Source: FW021-bin31 sp964647485 (GTDB taxonomy: Bacteria > Bacteroidota > Bacteroidia > Chitinophagales > Chitinophagaceae). From it: a stretch of 64,000 nt of DNA. Each line of letters opens with the position of its first letter. The first letter of the stretch is position 1. Position numbers and translations under genes: made by a program. Positions 54,220-62,210 of this stretch are shown here, in pieces. The notes beneath the pieces are model-generated. The model was not told the DNA's origin. It did no database searches and saw only the letters and a program-made list of their open reading frames with translations. The stretch lies in the NCBI GenBank assembly GCA_964647485.1, contig CAZYHV010000002.1, positions 147,996-211,995 of the forward strand, written 5' to 3'.

Positions 54220-54939
54220 TTAAAATTTTTGAAGTTTATACTTTTGGGGAACTTGAAAATAAGCGGAAGAAACGTTCCTCTTTTCGATTGATTTGACTTT
54301 CATCCCAATCTTCATTTTTCCGTTATCCATATAAATGGCCAAGGCGGCACCGGGTAGTTTTTTCAAATAGCTGTATTTCCCCCAATAAAAAACCGGGATT
54401 TCTTTAGAATACCAAACAACGATTTTGGGCGCTGTGCCAAGCGGACTCTCAAAGGTGGCTTTATGGCATAGATATCCGTTAATCTTTTGGGTATCGTCGA
54501 GCAATTTCATTTTAAAATCATTTGGATCTACGGCAATTACCGAATCGCCTACCGTCACAACTTCCGGAAGACCGCCCACTATTCGCGTTACTGTTCTCCC
54601 GACGGTATCTAAATAGTATTGCAAGCTGTCTTTCTTAGGAATTAAATAATAACCCGTAGCAGATTCTGAACGATCCAGAACACGGGCAAAATCTTTGGAA
54701 ACCGCTACCGACAGCCGATTCTCTTCTTCCCCCGCCGCTAAAATAGCTTTGACAAGTGCTTGTTGCTTTAAATCTTTCTTTTGGTTGTTGTGAGGCACAT
54801 CCAATCCATAGGTCAGGTGCCAGGTAGGCACCGGATCTTTAGTTTTCTGGGCGCGAACCTCCCCCAGTGAAAACACCAATACAAACGCCAAAAGAATAGC
54901 GCTTACCGGTATATTGTAATGTATTTTTTGTTTTTCCAT
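54220..54939 (-). CDS. GLPGLI-family secreted protein
   Basis: 239 residues; an N-terminal hydrophobic segment (VSAILLAFVLVFSLGEVRAQ) serves as signal peptide. GLPGLI signs: KINGYLCHKATFESPLG, VVWYSKEIPVFYWGKYSYLK and KLPGAALAIYMDNGKM, the last being this family's naming motif in variant form. It resembles the first 230 residues of the next gene, suggesting an old duplication. It is the first gene of a run 54939-49317; the shared operator lies 105 bp upstream (55045-55062). Confidence 0.82.
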   Translation of the reverse strand: MEKQKIHYNIPVSAILLAFVLVFSLGEVRAQKTKDPVPTWHLTYGLDVPHNNQKKDLKQQALVKAILAAGEEENRLSVAVSKDFARVLDRSESATGYYLIPKKDSLQYYLDTVGRTVTRIVGGLPEVVTVGDSVIAVDPNDFKMKLLDDTQKINGYLCHKATFESPLGTAPKIVVWYSKEIPVFYWGKYSYLKKLPGAALAIYMDNGKMKIGMKVKSIEKRNVSSAYFQVPQKYKLQKF

Positions 54940-55044
54940 ATTATTTTTAGGCTTCTTTATCCAATAATTGAAAACGATGTCCTTTTAAAAAATTTGTGAA
55001 AGTAAAAGTCGGCATATTTCGGCTTAAAAAGGAATTGAACAAGT

Positions 55045-55062
55045 CTACAAAGTGTCTACAGG
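55045..55062 (-). promoter_or_regulatory. Shared operator, copy 4
   Basis: CTACAAAGTGTCTACAGG, one mismatch at the end from copy 3. The expected -7 position, 34 bp downstream (55003-55010), holds only a weak match to TAnnTTTG. Confidence 0.55.
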
Positions 55063-55148
55063 CACAAAAAATAGTACCTCTCAGCACAAATATAAAGTGT
55101 CCATTTCCTTTTCGATCTGCCTGAGACTTTTGTTGTATCACGATTTCC

Positions 55149-55883
55149 TTATAATGAATCTTCAAATATTTTCTTCTTGACATCGTAGTAATAATATTTG
55201 CCTTTCGGCAAGAAAAATATCCAATTGCCATAAGACCTAAATTCAATTTGTGTTCCTTTTGGAAGATATTTTTTATGAAATAAGGTATCTCTAGCTAACA
55301 ATCCTTTCTTTATTTGCACATACGGCAAGGTGTCTTTTACATTTCTATCCGGATAAAGATTTTCTAAATAGAACTCTATTTCTCCTGAAAACCAAAATCC
55401 ATTAATCTTTTGTGGATGAGCTAAATAGCTTTCACAAGGCGTATTAAAATCAACAACACTATCTAACTGCATTCCCATAAAAGCAATGGTTCCCGGAAAT
55501 TTAATTTCTTCAAGATCAGCTAATTTAGTGTGCTTGCTGATAACGGCATCAGTGCTTGCCAAAATCACCGTACTGTTTTTTGGGAGCGCTATCCCGGCTA
55601 CCATTTGCGGTTGTTTCAAAACCCGGGTGCGTTTCTTTAAATCTTTTTCATATTGGATGCCGTGCTGACGCATATCCAAATAAAATCCTAATGCCATCGC
55701 AGGTCCTAATAAAAATAATAGTCCGAACAAGACAGCTACCCCTCTTTTAAAAAGCCCCCAACCCCGTTTGTCTTTATGAGCAATAGCAAACCAAAACAGT
55801 AAAATGGCAATCGGTAAACTGAAATACCAAAAATGAGCCATTAAAATAACAACTACATCAAACCAATTTAGTCCTAAATCCAT
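55149..55883 (-). CDS. Membrane protein of unknown function
   Basis: 244 residues. Two membrane helices at about 8-32 and 43-66 (VVVILMAHFWYFSLPIAILL and GVAVLFGLLFLLGPAMALGF), then a soluble, probably periplasmic, beta-rich domain of ~175 residues (KNSTVILASTDAVISKHTKL; INGFWFSGEIEFYLENLYPD; GTQIEFRSYGNWIFFLPKGK). No known family is recognised. It begins 5 bp after the stop of the secreted gene at 55889, so the two are almost certainly cotranscribed from the operator-bearing region upstream of 57154. Confidence 0.75.
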   Translation of the reverse strand: MDLGLNWFDVVVILMAHFWYFSLPIAILLFWFAIAHKDKRGWGLFKRGVAVLFGLLFLLGPAMALGFYLDMRQHGIQYEKDLKKRTRVLKQPQMVAGIALPKNSTVILASTDAVISKHTKLADLEEIKFPGTIAFMGMQLDSVVDFNTPCESYLAHPQKINGFWFSGEIEFYLENLYPDRNVKDTLPYVQIKKGLLARDTLFHKKYLPKGTQIEFRSYGNWIFFLPKGKYYYYDVKKKIFEDSL

Positions 55884-55888
55884 AGTTA

Positions 55889-57154
55889 TTAGTTTACTTT
55901 ATAATATACCCCTTCTAAGGTGGCATTATGGCCAAAAGCGTTACTACAATCGGCTCCTTTGGGATAGTTGACCATCACAAAATTTTTAAAGAAGTGTAGT
56001 TCTACGCTACATTTTTTTGTTTGTTTTATGTGGTGTACAAAAGTTGTCTTTGTCGGCAGAGGAATAGTATCATTATTCCCTCCATCGGCCATATTCCTTC
56101 CCGGAGCGCTTGTAACCGAAAACATTGACAACACCGCTTGGTTATCATTGATTTGTTTGATTTCGACATCGCCCCGATAGCCGGTTTTTCCATAAGCATA
56201 ACGATATTGTCCAAAAATATGCTTAGGTGTAGTCTGAATACTTTTTGAAGGAATGATAGAATCAGATGGTTGCAGAGCTATTTTATAACCGGATGTCCTG
56301 CCCGGTTTCATCCAATTTCCTTTTAGACCGTCAATACTCGGCGTTAATGAAAGAATTCCGGTTATCATTCCCTTGGGATTGTATTCTCTTAAATGTACCA
56401 TTGTCCCATCCTCATATCCTAAAAGAGGGATAGGTCGCTTTTTCGAAGTATTGAGGTAGGTAATGCTACCAACGACTAATTTTCCCCAAGATCCATAAGA
56501 CACATTCGTAATGTGAAAATGCACAAATACCGGTATATCGCCGCTTATGGTTCCTGTCCAACTTAAATCTTTGTCGGTAAGATTACTTCGCATTTTTAGT
56601 CGTGCAAAACTTCTTAACGCGTCTGCTTTGTCCATAAATTTTCCAAATGCACGGACCTCAGAAGTCGATAAATAAATTTTCGGCAAATACAGCTCGCTTT
56701 TTACGGCAGGCAATTGGTATAAACTGTCTGATTTAATGTCAAAATAGTTCCATTTCCCTATAAAATCATCGGTCAACAGATTCACGCTACAATGTCCGCT
56801 GCCATCACCACTGGCCGGTCCAAAGTTGTATTTTCGCATTCCGATAAGGCGCATTTTTTTAGTAGTCGGTTCGTAACGGTAACGCGCTGCATAGCCCCAG
56901 CGCATTCCATTAACCGTTATTCCCAACCCATTGGAAGTCTCTGTAATTCGTTCTTTTCCGTTTGGAGGCAATATAAAATCGCCTTTAACCGGCTGATTTT
57001 TTGTAGATAACCGACAAATCACCACCCCACTTCCGGGGGTATAAGTCACCGTATCTTGACGGCCGTCATTATCTAAATCTTTGATGACGCGCATTTGACC
57101 ATAAGCCAACGGACTCATCAACCATAATAAACTAAAACAAACTACAATTTTCAT
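55889..57154 (-). CDS. Secreted protein, paralogue of the C-terminal two thirds of the gene at 62211
   Basis: 421 residues, signal peptide ending LAYGQ. An acidic repeat (VIKDLDNDGRQDTVTYTPGS), like a Ca-binding type loop, opens the mature chain. The middle (TISGDIPVFVHFHITNVSYG ... KLVVGSITYLNTSKKRPIPL ... MITGILSLTPSIDGLKGNW) is the module shared with the 49317 gene. The C-terminal ~120 residues (IFGQYRYAYGKTGYRGDVEI ... ELHFFKNFVMVNYP ... LEGVYYKVN) match the end of the 62211 gene. The ligand and role are unknown. Confidence 0.75.
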   Translation of the reverse strand: MKIVVCFSLLWLMSPLAYGQMRVIKDLDNDGRQDTVTYTPGSGVVICRLSTKNQPVKGDFILPPNGKERITETSNGLGITVNGMRWGYAARYRYEPTTKKMRLIGMRKYNFGPASGDGSGHCSVNLLTDDFIGKWNYFDIKSDSLYQLPAVKSELYLPKIYLSTSEVRAFGKFMDKADALRSFARLKMRSNLTDKDLSWTGTISGDIPVFVHFHITNVSYGSWGKLVVGSITYLNTSKKRPIPLLGYEDGTMVHLREYNPKGMITGILSLTPSIDGLKGNWMKPGRTSGYKIALQPSDSIIPSKSIQTTPKHIFGQYRYAYGKTGYRGDVEIKQINDNQAVLSMFSVTSAPGRNMADGGNNDTIPLPTKTTFVHHIKQTKKCSVELHFFKNFVMVNYPKGADCSNAFGHNATLEGVYYKVN

Positions 57155-57249
57155 AAGACTACAAGCATTACCTTACAAAAGTGGAAAAGAAATTTCTTTT
57201 TCCATCAGAATTCACCCTATATTATGACGACAAGGCCGCTAAACACCGA

Positions 57250-57267
57250 CTACAAATTGTCTACAAG
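57250..57267 (-). promoter_or_regulatory. Shared operator, copy 5
   Basis: CTACAAATTGTCTACAAG, one mismatch from copy 3. It lies 96 bp before the ATG at 57154. The best -7 candidate (CACTTTTG on the minus strand, 57176-57183) is 66 bp away, about three helical turns more than in copies 2, 3 and 6. Confidence 0.5.
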
Positions 57268-57297
57268 GAGGGTTTTGGTTTTGAACGTTGTTTTTTG

Positions 57298-57406
57298 ATC
57301 CGCGTAAATCCGCGTTGCTGGCATCCGCTTTATCGGCGTTCTTATTTCGTCATTATTGGAACACTGATGACGCTGATACTGCGTAATCGCGGATAATCAC
57401 GGATTA
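57298..57406. repeat. 113-bp repeat unit F, flanking GxxExxY copy 2
   Basis: One diverged unit (core at 57323) that runs into the 3' end of the intact GxxExxY gene, with the same junction as at copies 1 and 3. Confidence 0.8.
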
Positions 57407-57787
57407 TTTTTCTCTGTCATTACTGAATACTTTTCTTCGAAACTCAGGTTTGGGACCAAAATTCAATAACAATCCTACCTCAATTTCAGTAGCCCTTAAA
57501 TAGTTTATTAACTGATATTCGAAATCCTTCACCAAGCATTCAGCAGCTTTCAACTCTAAAATCACAGAATCATTGACGATTAAATCAGCATAGTACTCTC
57601 CAACATTATGGCTTTTATAAAAGACTTTAATCTGTTTTTGTGCTTCCACATAGAACCTACGGTTTTTCAATTCTAAAAACATCGCATTCTGATACACTTT
57701 TTCTAAAAAACCATATCCCAATTCATTATATACGGAAAAGTATATTTTAATAATTTGATCGGTTAGTTTTTTATGTAATAATGCCAT
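57404..57787 (-). CDS. GxxExxY protein (PD-(D/E)XK nuclease superfamily), copy 2
   Basis: 127 residues. The name-giving motif GFLEKVY (Gly26, Glu29, Tyr32) is followed by YYADLIVNDSVILELKAAEC, in which Asp68, Glu78 and Lys80 form the D-Xn-ExK metal-binding core of PD-(D/E)XK nucleases. The end is LINYLRATEIEVGLLLNFGP, typical of the family. A -7 box (TAAGTTTG, minus strand) is at 57819-57826. The stop lies in the flanking repeat; this copy ends REK because of one extra T compared with copy 3. Probably a small DNA or RNA nuclease; its target is unknown. Confidence 0.88.
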   Translation of the reverse strand: MALLHKKLTDQIIKIYFSVYNELGYGFLEKVYQNAMFLELKNRRFYVEAQKQIKVFYKSHNVGEYYADLIVNDSVILELKAAECLVKDFEYQLINYLRATEIEVGLLLNFGPKPEFRRKVFSNDREK

Positions 57788-58114
57788 AATAATATGCTTT
57801 GAATCACCATAGTTTTACCAAACTTAATAAAAATTAATTTTTATCTGCATTTTCTAAGCGTTTCACATTGTAACACAGATGACGCTGATACTTCGTACAC
57901 CGATTTTTTTATCTGCGTCAATCCGCGTTGCTTGGTATCCGCTTTATCCGCGTTCTATTTTTATCTCCAATGGAACGCAGATGACACGGATACTTCGTAA
58001 TCGCGAATAATCACGGATTTAAATCCGCGTAAATCCGTGTTGCTGGCATCCGCTTTATCGGCGTTCTAAAATAATGGAACGCTGATGACGCTGATACTGC
58101 GTAATCGCGGATAA
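57788..58114. repeat. Promoter of GxxExxY copy 2 and repeat array G
   Basis: Contains the -7 box TAAGTTTG (57819-57826, minus strand) and, from about 57850, two diverged repeat units with cores at 57937 and 58048 that lead into GxxExxY copy 3. No other gene. Confidence 0.8.
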
Positions 58115-58504
58115 TCACGGATTATTTTCTCTGTCATTACTGAATACTTTTCTTCGAAACTCAGGTTTGGGACCAAAATTCAATAACAATCCTACCTCAA
58201 TTTCAGTAGCCCTTAAATAGTTTATTAACTGATATTCGAAATCCTTCACCAAGCATTCAGCAGCTTTCAACTCTAAAATCACAGAATCATTGACGATTAA
58301 ATCAGCATAGTACTCTCCAACATTATGGCTTTTATAAAAGACTTTAATCTGTTTTTGTGCTTCCACATAGAACCTACGGTTTTTCAATTCTAAAAACATC
58401 GCATTCTGATACACTTTTTCTAAAAAACCATATCCCAATTCATTATATACGGAAAAGTATATTTTAATAATTTGATCGGTTAGTTTTTTATGTAATAATG
58501 CCAT
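58115..58504 (-). CDS. GxxExxY protein (PD-(D/E)XK nuclease superfamily), copy 3
   Basis: 129 residues, identical to copy 2 up to the last codons; a one-base shorter T run makes it read RENNP into the repeat before stopping. The catalytic-type residues Glu29, Asp68, Glu78 and Lys80 are all kept, so both copies of the duplication look functional. Promoter box TAAGTTTG at 58536-58543. Lying wholly within repeat DNA, it has no partner gene. Confidence 0.88.
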   Translation of the reverse strand: MALLHKKLTDQIIKIYFSVYNELGYGFLEKVYQNAMFLELKNRRFYVEAQKQIKVFYKSHNVGEYYADLIVNDSVILELKAAECLVKDFEYQLINYLRATEIEVGLLLNFGPKPEFRRKVFSNDRENNP

Positions 58505-59060
58505 AATAATATGCTTTGAATCACCATAGTTTTACCAAACTTAATAAAAATTAATTTTTATCTGCATTTTCTAAGCGTTTCACATTGTAACACAGATGAC
58601 GCTGATACTTCGTACACCGATTTTTTTATCTGCGTCAATCCGCGTTGCTTGGTATCCGCTTTATCCGCGTTCTATTTTTATCTCCAATGGAACGCAGATG
58701 ACACGGATACTTCGTAATCGCGAATAATCACGGATTTAAACCCGCGTAAATCCGTGTTGCTGGCATCCGCTTTATCCGCGTTCTAAAATAATGGAACGCT
58801 GATGACGCTTATACTTCATAAACGCTGATAATCGCTGATTTTTTTATCCGTGAAAATCTGCGTTGTGAAACATCTGCTTTATCCGCGTTCTTATTTCGTT
58901 GTTTTTGAACGCTCATTTCGATACACTTATTTCGACAGGCTCAATATGGCAGATGACACGGATCAAGACCGCTTAATGTCCCTCCATTCCTTAATAGGTT
59001 CTCTTTTTTTTAATTATTGAGAAGTCAATATTAGTTAAGAGCGATCTCTTAACTAATATT
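58505..59060. repeat. Promoter of GxxExxY copy 3 and repeat array H
   Basis: The -7 box at 58536-58543, then about three diverged 113-bp units from 58567 to 58966 with cores at 58654, 58765 and 58872. The last contains two 14-bp ATTTCGACAGGCTC-type copies (about 58915-58942). From 58967 to 59060 an inverted repeat around TTAGTTAAGAG ... CTCTTAACTAA (59031-59057) could be the terminator of the gene at 59061. Confidence 0.75.
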
Positions 59061-60113
59061 TTATTCCCTATAATATTCGATCTTCCGGGTGGTGATAGTA
59101 TTGGGATCTTCGCCCATAAATTCTACTTCTTTCACCCAATTGCCGTGGTCGTCAAAGGTGTAGTGGTAAGTATATTGATAATCCAACTCGCCACTTGGCC
59201 AAAAGTTTTTAAACACGTACACTTTGCCTTGATAAGTAAACGTATTCCTATTGATGAGTTTATCATCTTCAAAGACTTTTTCTTCAGTCTTGTTCCCAGC
59301 TTTGTCGTATGTATAAACTACTTTATGCCTCAAACTGCCGTCGGGTTCAAATCCTTTTTTGAGTTTCACATTTCCCTGTAGGTTATATTTCCACAAAAAT
59401 TTCAAACCAATTTCAGAATCCAATTCTTTTTTGGTCACAATGTGCCCGTTTTTGTTGTAAGTATATTCATAAAACGTCTGGAAACTCTTTTGTCCATTGC
59501 TTTTAGCCATTAATTCAATGCAGTCACCATACGAGTTATAGGTATAGGTATAGACAGTAGTGTCGATGCTCTTATCCCGAAAAGTATATGAGATTTCTTT
59601 TTTTATTTTACCCGTATCGTTGTAAAAATTCTGACGTTTGCGCAACAAGTGCCCGTCTACAAACATTTGCCGCTCTACCATACGCCCATTAGCATCATAT
59701 TGGAAAAGCATCTTTGTTTGCAATTCTCCTTCGGCATTAACTATCTTGAGAGCTATTTTATGTCCTAATGAATCGTAGGTATTGGCTATTGTAGAATACA
59801 CACTGCCGTCTGCATTTAGTTTCTGTATTTTAGTCACCTGCTGCTGCCGATTATAGTAAATGGTTTTCGGCGGGTAATCCATACGGGCTATTCCTTCGCC
59901 TTTCACAATTTTGCCGTCTTTTTTTAAGGCTTCAAAAGAACGGATAGTCACTTTTTTGACTCTACCGTGTATCAGCGAGAAACGTTCTTTTTCGTTAATG
60001 GTGTTACGCTGATTACTTGTATTTTTAAAAATAGCACAGCTGCCGAATGTCAGAAGCAGGATGATTAGCAAATTTCTTCTGAATTTTAGCGCTTTAAAAA
60101 AAATCCTATACAT
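59061..60113 (-). CDS. Lipoprotein with YD/RHS-like repeats
   Basis: 350 residues. The N-terminus has a basic start, a hydrophobic core and a lipobox (LLTFGSC), so the mature protein is probably a lipoprotein anchored through that cysteine. The rest is about nine 20-25-residue repeats of YD type (TIANTYDSLGHKIALKIVN, MLFQYDANGRMVERQMFVDG, VVYTYDKAGNKTEEKVFEDD, YHYTFDDHGNWVKEVEFMGE), which form beta-strand scaffolds in RHS proteins. No toxin domain or RHS core signature follows. It lies 36 bp downstream of the 639-aa gene and probably shares its transcript. Confidence 0.8.
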   Translation of the reverse strand: MYRIFFKALKFRRNLLIILLLTFGSCAIFKNTSNQRNTINEKERFSLIHGRVKKVTIRSFEALKKDGKIVKGEGIARMDYPPKTIYYNRQQQVTKIQKLNADGSVYSTIANTYDSLGHKIALKIVNAEGELQTKMLFQYDANGRMVERQMFVDGHLLRKRQNFYNDTGKIKKEISYTFRDKSIDTTVYTYTYNSYGDCIELMAKSNGQKSFQTFYEYTYNKNGHIVTKKELDSEIGLKFLWKYNLQGNVKLKKGFEPDGSLRHKVVYTYDKAGNKTEEKVFEDDKLINRNTFTYQGKVYVFKNFWPSGELDYQYTYHYTFDDHGNWVKEVEFMGEDPNTITTRKIEYYRE

Positions 60114-60149
60114 ATTTATAACTTGTATTTCTATTCGTTTGGTTTCGCA

Positions 60150-62069
60150 CTAATCTATAGTTTTCGGTTTCATTTTTGGCCACGCAAGCTCGTGTTTAGT
60201 CCAATACGTTTTAAACTCTTTCAGCAAAGCTGTAAACTTCTGTTGCGTCAATAAGCTGTCGTTTGCTTTGGCAGCAATAAAAACCGTCGTGTTTTGTGGC
60301 GCTTGATGATACACGGCCAACAGGCTGTTGAGTTGCAGTTTTTTATGATTAGTCATTCCTTTGTTCAAAGATTTATCGGTATAAACCGGAATGGCGCATA
60401 CTTTCTTCACTTCCACAGAATCCGGTAAGCCTTTACGTTTGCGATAAGCTGCCATCGACGGGGTGAGTTGCAATTTCATTTTAGGATTATACACCGCCAC
60501 ATACAAGTGAGTCTCTGCTGTATCTGCCTGAAACAAGCTATTATTTACTAATGGCATCACAGTGGTATCCCGATAAATTAAAGTCATATGCCACTGCACC
60601 GAATCGGGATGTAATTGGGCATACCGCATCATTTTTTTTAAGTCAAATCCGGCATTGATTCGTTTTAAAGCACCTGGCACAGCCGATTGTTGCATCGCTT
60701 TTATTTGTTTATCTAAACGAGATAATGTATCCGGACGGCTGGGCATATACACTAGCTTCACTACCGTATCGTTAGCGGCCAAAAAATAAGGCGCATTATT
60801 TTGTGTAAATCGATCTAACATCCCCAAGGCTTCTTGCTTGGCTTGCATGCTGGATTTGGTCGCATCTTGCAAAGGATGATCTTGAAAAACATCATTACTA
60901 CATTGGCGTGCAAAAATGAAAATACCAACCGCTAAGCCCACCGGAATACCAATGTAACCCGCACGGCGCTTACGGATGTGTTTTACCCGTTTTTTAGGGC
61001 GTTGTGTAGAACTATTTGATGTCGATGCTGCTGAAACAGGTTTTGAAGAAGGTGCGTTCGCTGACGATGTAACAGGTTTAGTTGAAATAGGTTTGGGAGA
61101 AGAGGGCTTGGAAGAAATGGCTTTGTGAGCAACCGATTCCATTTCAAGCAGTTCTGCCAAATCTTGTGTAAACTGCCACAGTTCACGGCTTTGTCGCTCT
61201 ACGGCTTCTCTATTAGAGGATCCAAAATTAGGATTTGACCACTTGATTTTGCTTTGATTTGCCAAAATCAACGTAGCACCGGGACTCAACTTACTATCAG
61301 CCGTGACGAGGGTTTCTACCTTAAAGAAATCAATCTTTCCATATAATTTTGACTCCAAATGATCGTTGAAAAGCCCCACTTTTTCACGACGCATTGTCTT
61401 TTTAATCATCAAAACAATACCGACAGCTATTGGAATAACCAGCAGTGGAAATAACCATAACCCCCAGTTGTCAAGATCATCGATTAGAAACAAAAACGGG
61501 AAAAATGCAAAACAAATCAAGCCATACCAAAATCCGGATGGACGAACAAAATTAAATTGATACTGCTTTGGATAAAGCGCTTCTCGGTGTTCCTCATCAT
61601 ACGTCTTCCGAACTTTGGTCAAGGCATTTAGAAAACGATTTAAAACTTTTTTACTGTCTTCTACTTTTGACTTGGCAATACCTCCTGTTTTCCATTTGAT
61701 GCTTTTGCCGTCACGCAATTTTAGTTCCACAACATTGGTAAAGGGCCCGTAGGTTTTGTCATAACAAAATAAAAGTTCACTCAATGGTATTGTCCCGTAG
61801 AGCTGAGATTGAATTTTATCGGATTCCAATTGAACACTTTCTTCCAAGGGATGTCGATCGGCAAGGATAAAAGACAAAAGAATCGCTATGCCTATGAGCG
61901 TCGCAAAAAGAATAATCAATATCAGCCACCAACTTGAAGGACTTATAAACGAAAAGCATAAATAGCAAACCAGTACCGCAATAGCTAAGGCAACAACAGT
62001 GGCCAGAATTTTTCGTGGCCAGGAAATTTTATGCTGTGTTTGAAACTGAAAAGATTGTGTTGATTGCAT
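60150..62069 (-). CDS. Multi-pass membrane protein with a duplicated N-terminal unit, unknown function
   Basis: 639 residues. Two membrane hairpins (about 20-75 and 172-215) are each followed by a similar ~75-residue soluble domain (KIQSQLYGTIPLSELLF ... GKSIKWK; LESKLYGKIDFFKVETL ... SKIKWS), a PH-like or bPH pattern; this is an internal duplication. Next come a low-complexity Ser/Pro/Lys linker, a basic patch (KKRVKHIRKRRAG), one more membrane helix near residue 370 and a ~250-residue soluble domain rich in Lys and Gln. The family is unknown. A -7-like box at 62091-62098 and shared operator copy 6 lie upstream. Confidence 0.7.
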   Translation of the reverse strand: MQSTQSFQFQTQHKISWPRKILATVVALAIAVLVCYLCFSFISPSSWWLILIILFATLIGIAILLSFILADRHPLEESVQLESDKIQSQLYGTIPLSELLFCYDKTYGPFTNVVELKLRDGKSIKWKTGGIAKSKVEDSKKVLNRFLNALTKVRKTYDEEHREALYPKQYQFNFVRPSGFWYGLICFAFFPFLFLIDDLDNWGLWLFPLLVIPIAVGIVLMIKKTMRREKVGLFNDHLESKLYGKIDFFKVETLVTADSKLSPGATLILANQSKIKWSNPNFGSSNREAVERQSRELWQFTQDLAELLEMESVAHKAISSKPSSPKPISTKPVTSSANAPSSKPVSAASTSNSSTQRPKKRVKHIRKRRAGYIGIPVGLAVGIFIFARQCSNDVFQDHPLQDATKSSMQAKQEALGMLDRFTQNNAPYFLAANDTVVKLVYMPSRPDTLSRLDKQIKAMQQSAVPGALKRINAGFDLKKMMRYAQLHPDSVQWHMTLIYRDTTVMPLVNNSLFQADTAETHLYVAVYNPKMKLQLTPSMAAYRKRKGLPDSVEVKKVCAIPVYTDKSLNKGMTNHKKLQLNSLLAVYHQAPQNTTVFIAAKANDSLLTQQKFTALLKEFKTYWTKHELAWPKMKPKTID

Positions 62070-62090
62070 ACAGTGATTTTACTTCAACTA

Positions 62091-62149
62091 CAAAAATGAG
62101 AAAATATATTGGTAGTCAGGGCTTTTGAACGTCTACAAGCCGTCTACGG
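62091..62149 (-). promoter_or_regulatory. Promoter and shared operator, copy 6
   Basis: -7-like box CATTTTTG on the minus strand (62091-62098) and operator CTACAAGCCGTCTACGG (62133-62149), 34 bp apart, as in copies 2 and 3. The 11-bp period is kept although the inner bases differ. Confidence 0.5.
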
Positions 62150-62210
62150 TTTTTAATTCCGCATTTAGATAGAAGACTGCTTGTATGATTATTGTTTTTA
62201 ATTGCCCTAA

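Larger units (their letters stand above)
57366..58799. repeat. Tandem 717-bp duplication carrying GxxExxY copies 2 and 3
   Basis: Checked anchor points (57411/58128, 57784/58501, 57819/58536, 58011/58728) are all offset by exactly 717 bp. The duplicated unit holds the nuclease gene, its promoter and about one and a half repeat units. Differences seen are a one-T indel in a homopolymer just after the gene and a few substitutions, so the duplication is recent. Confidence 0.9.
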
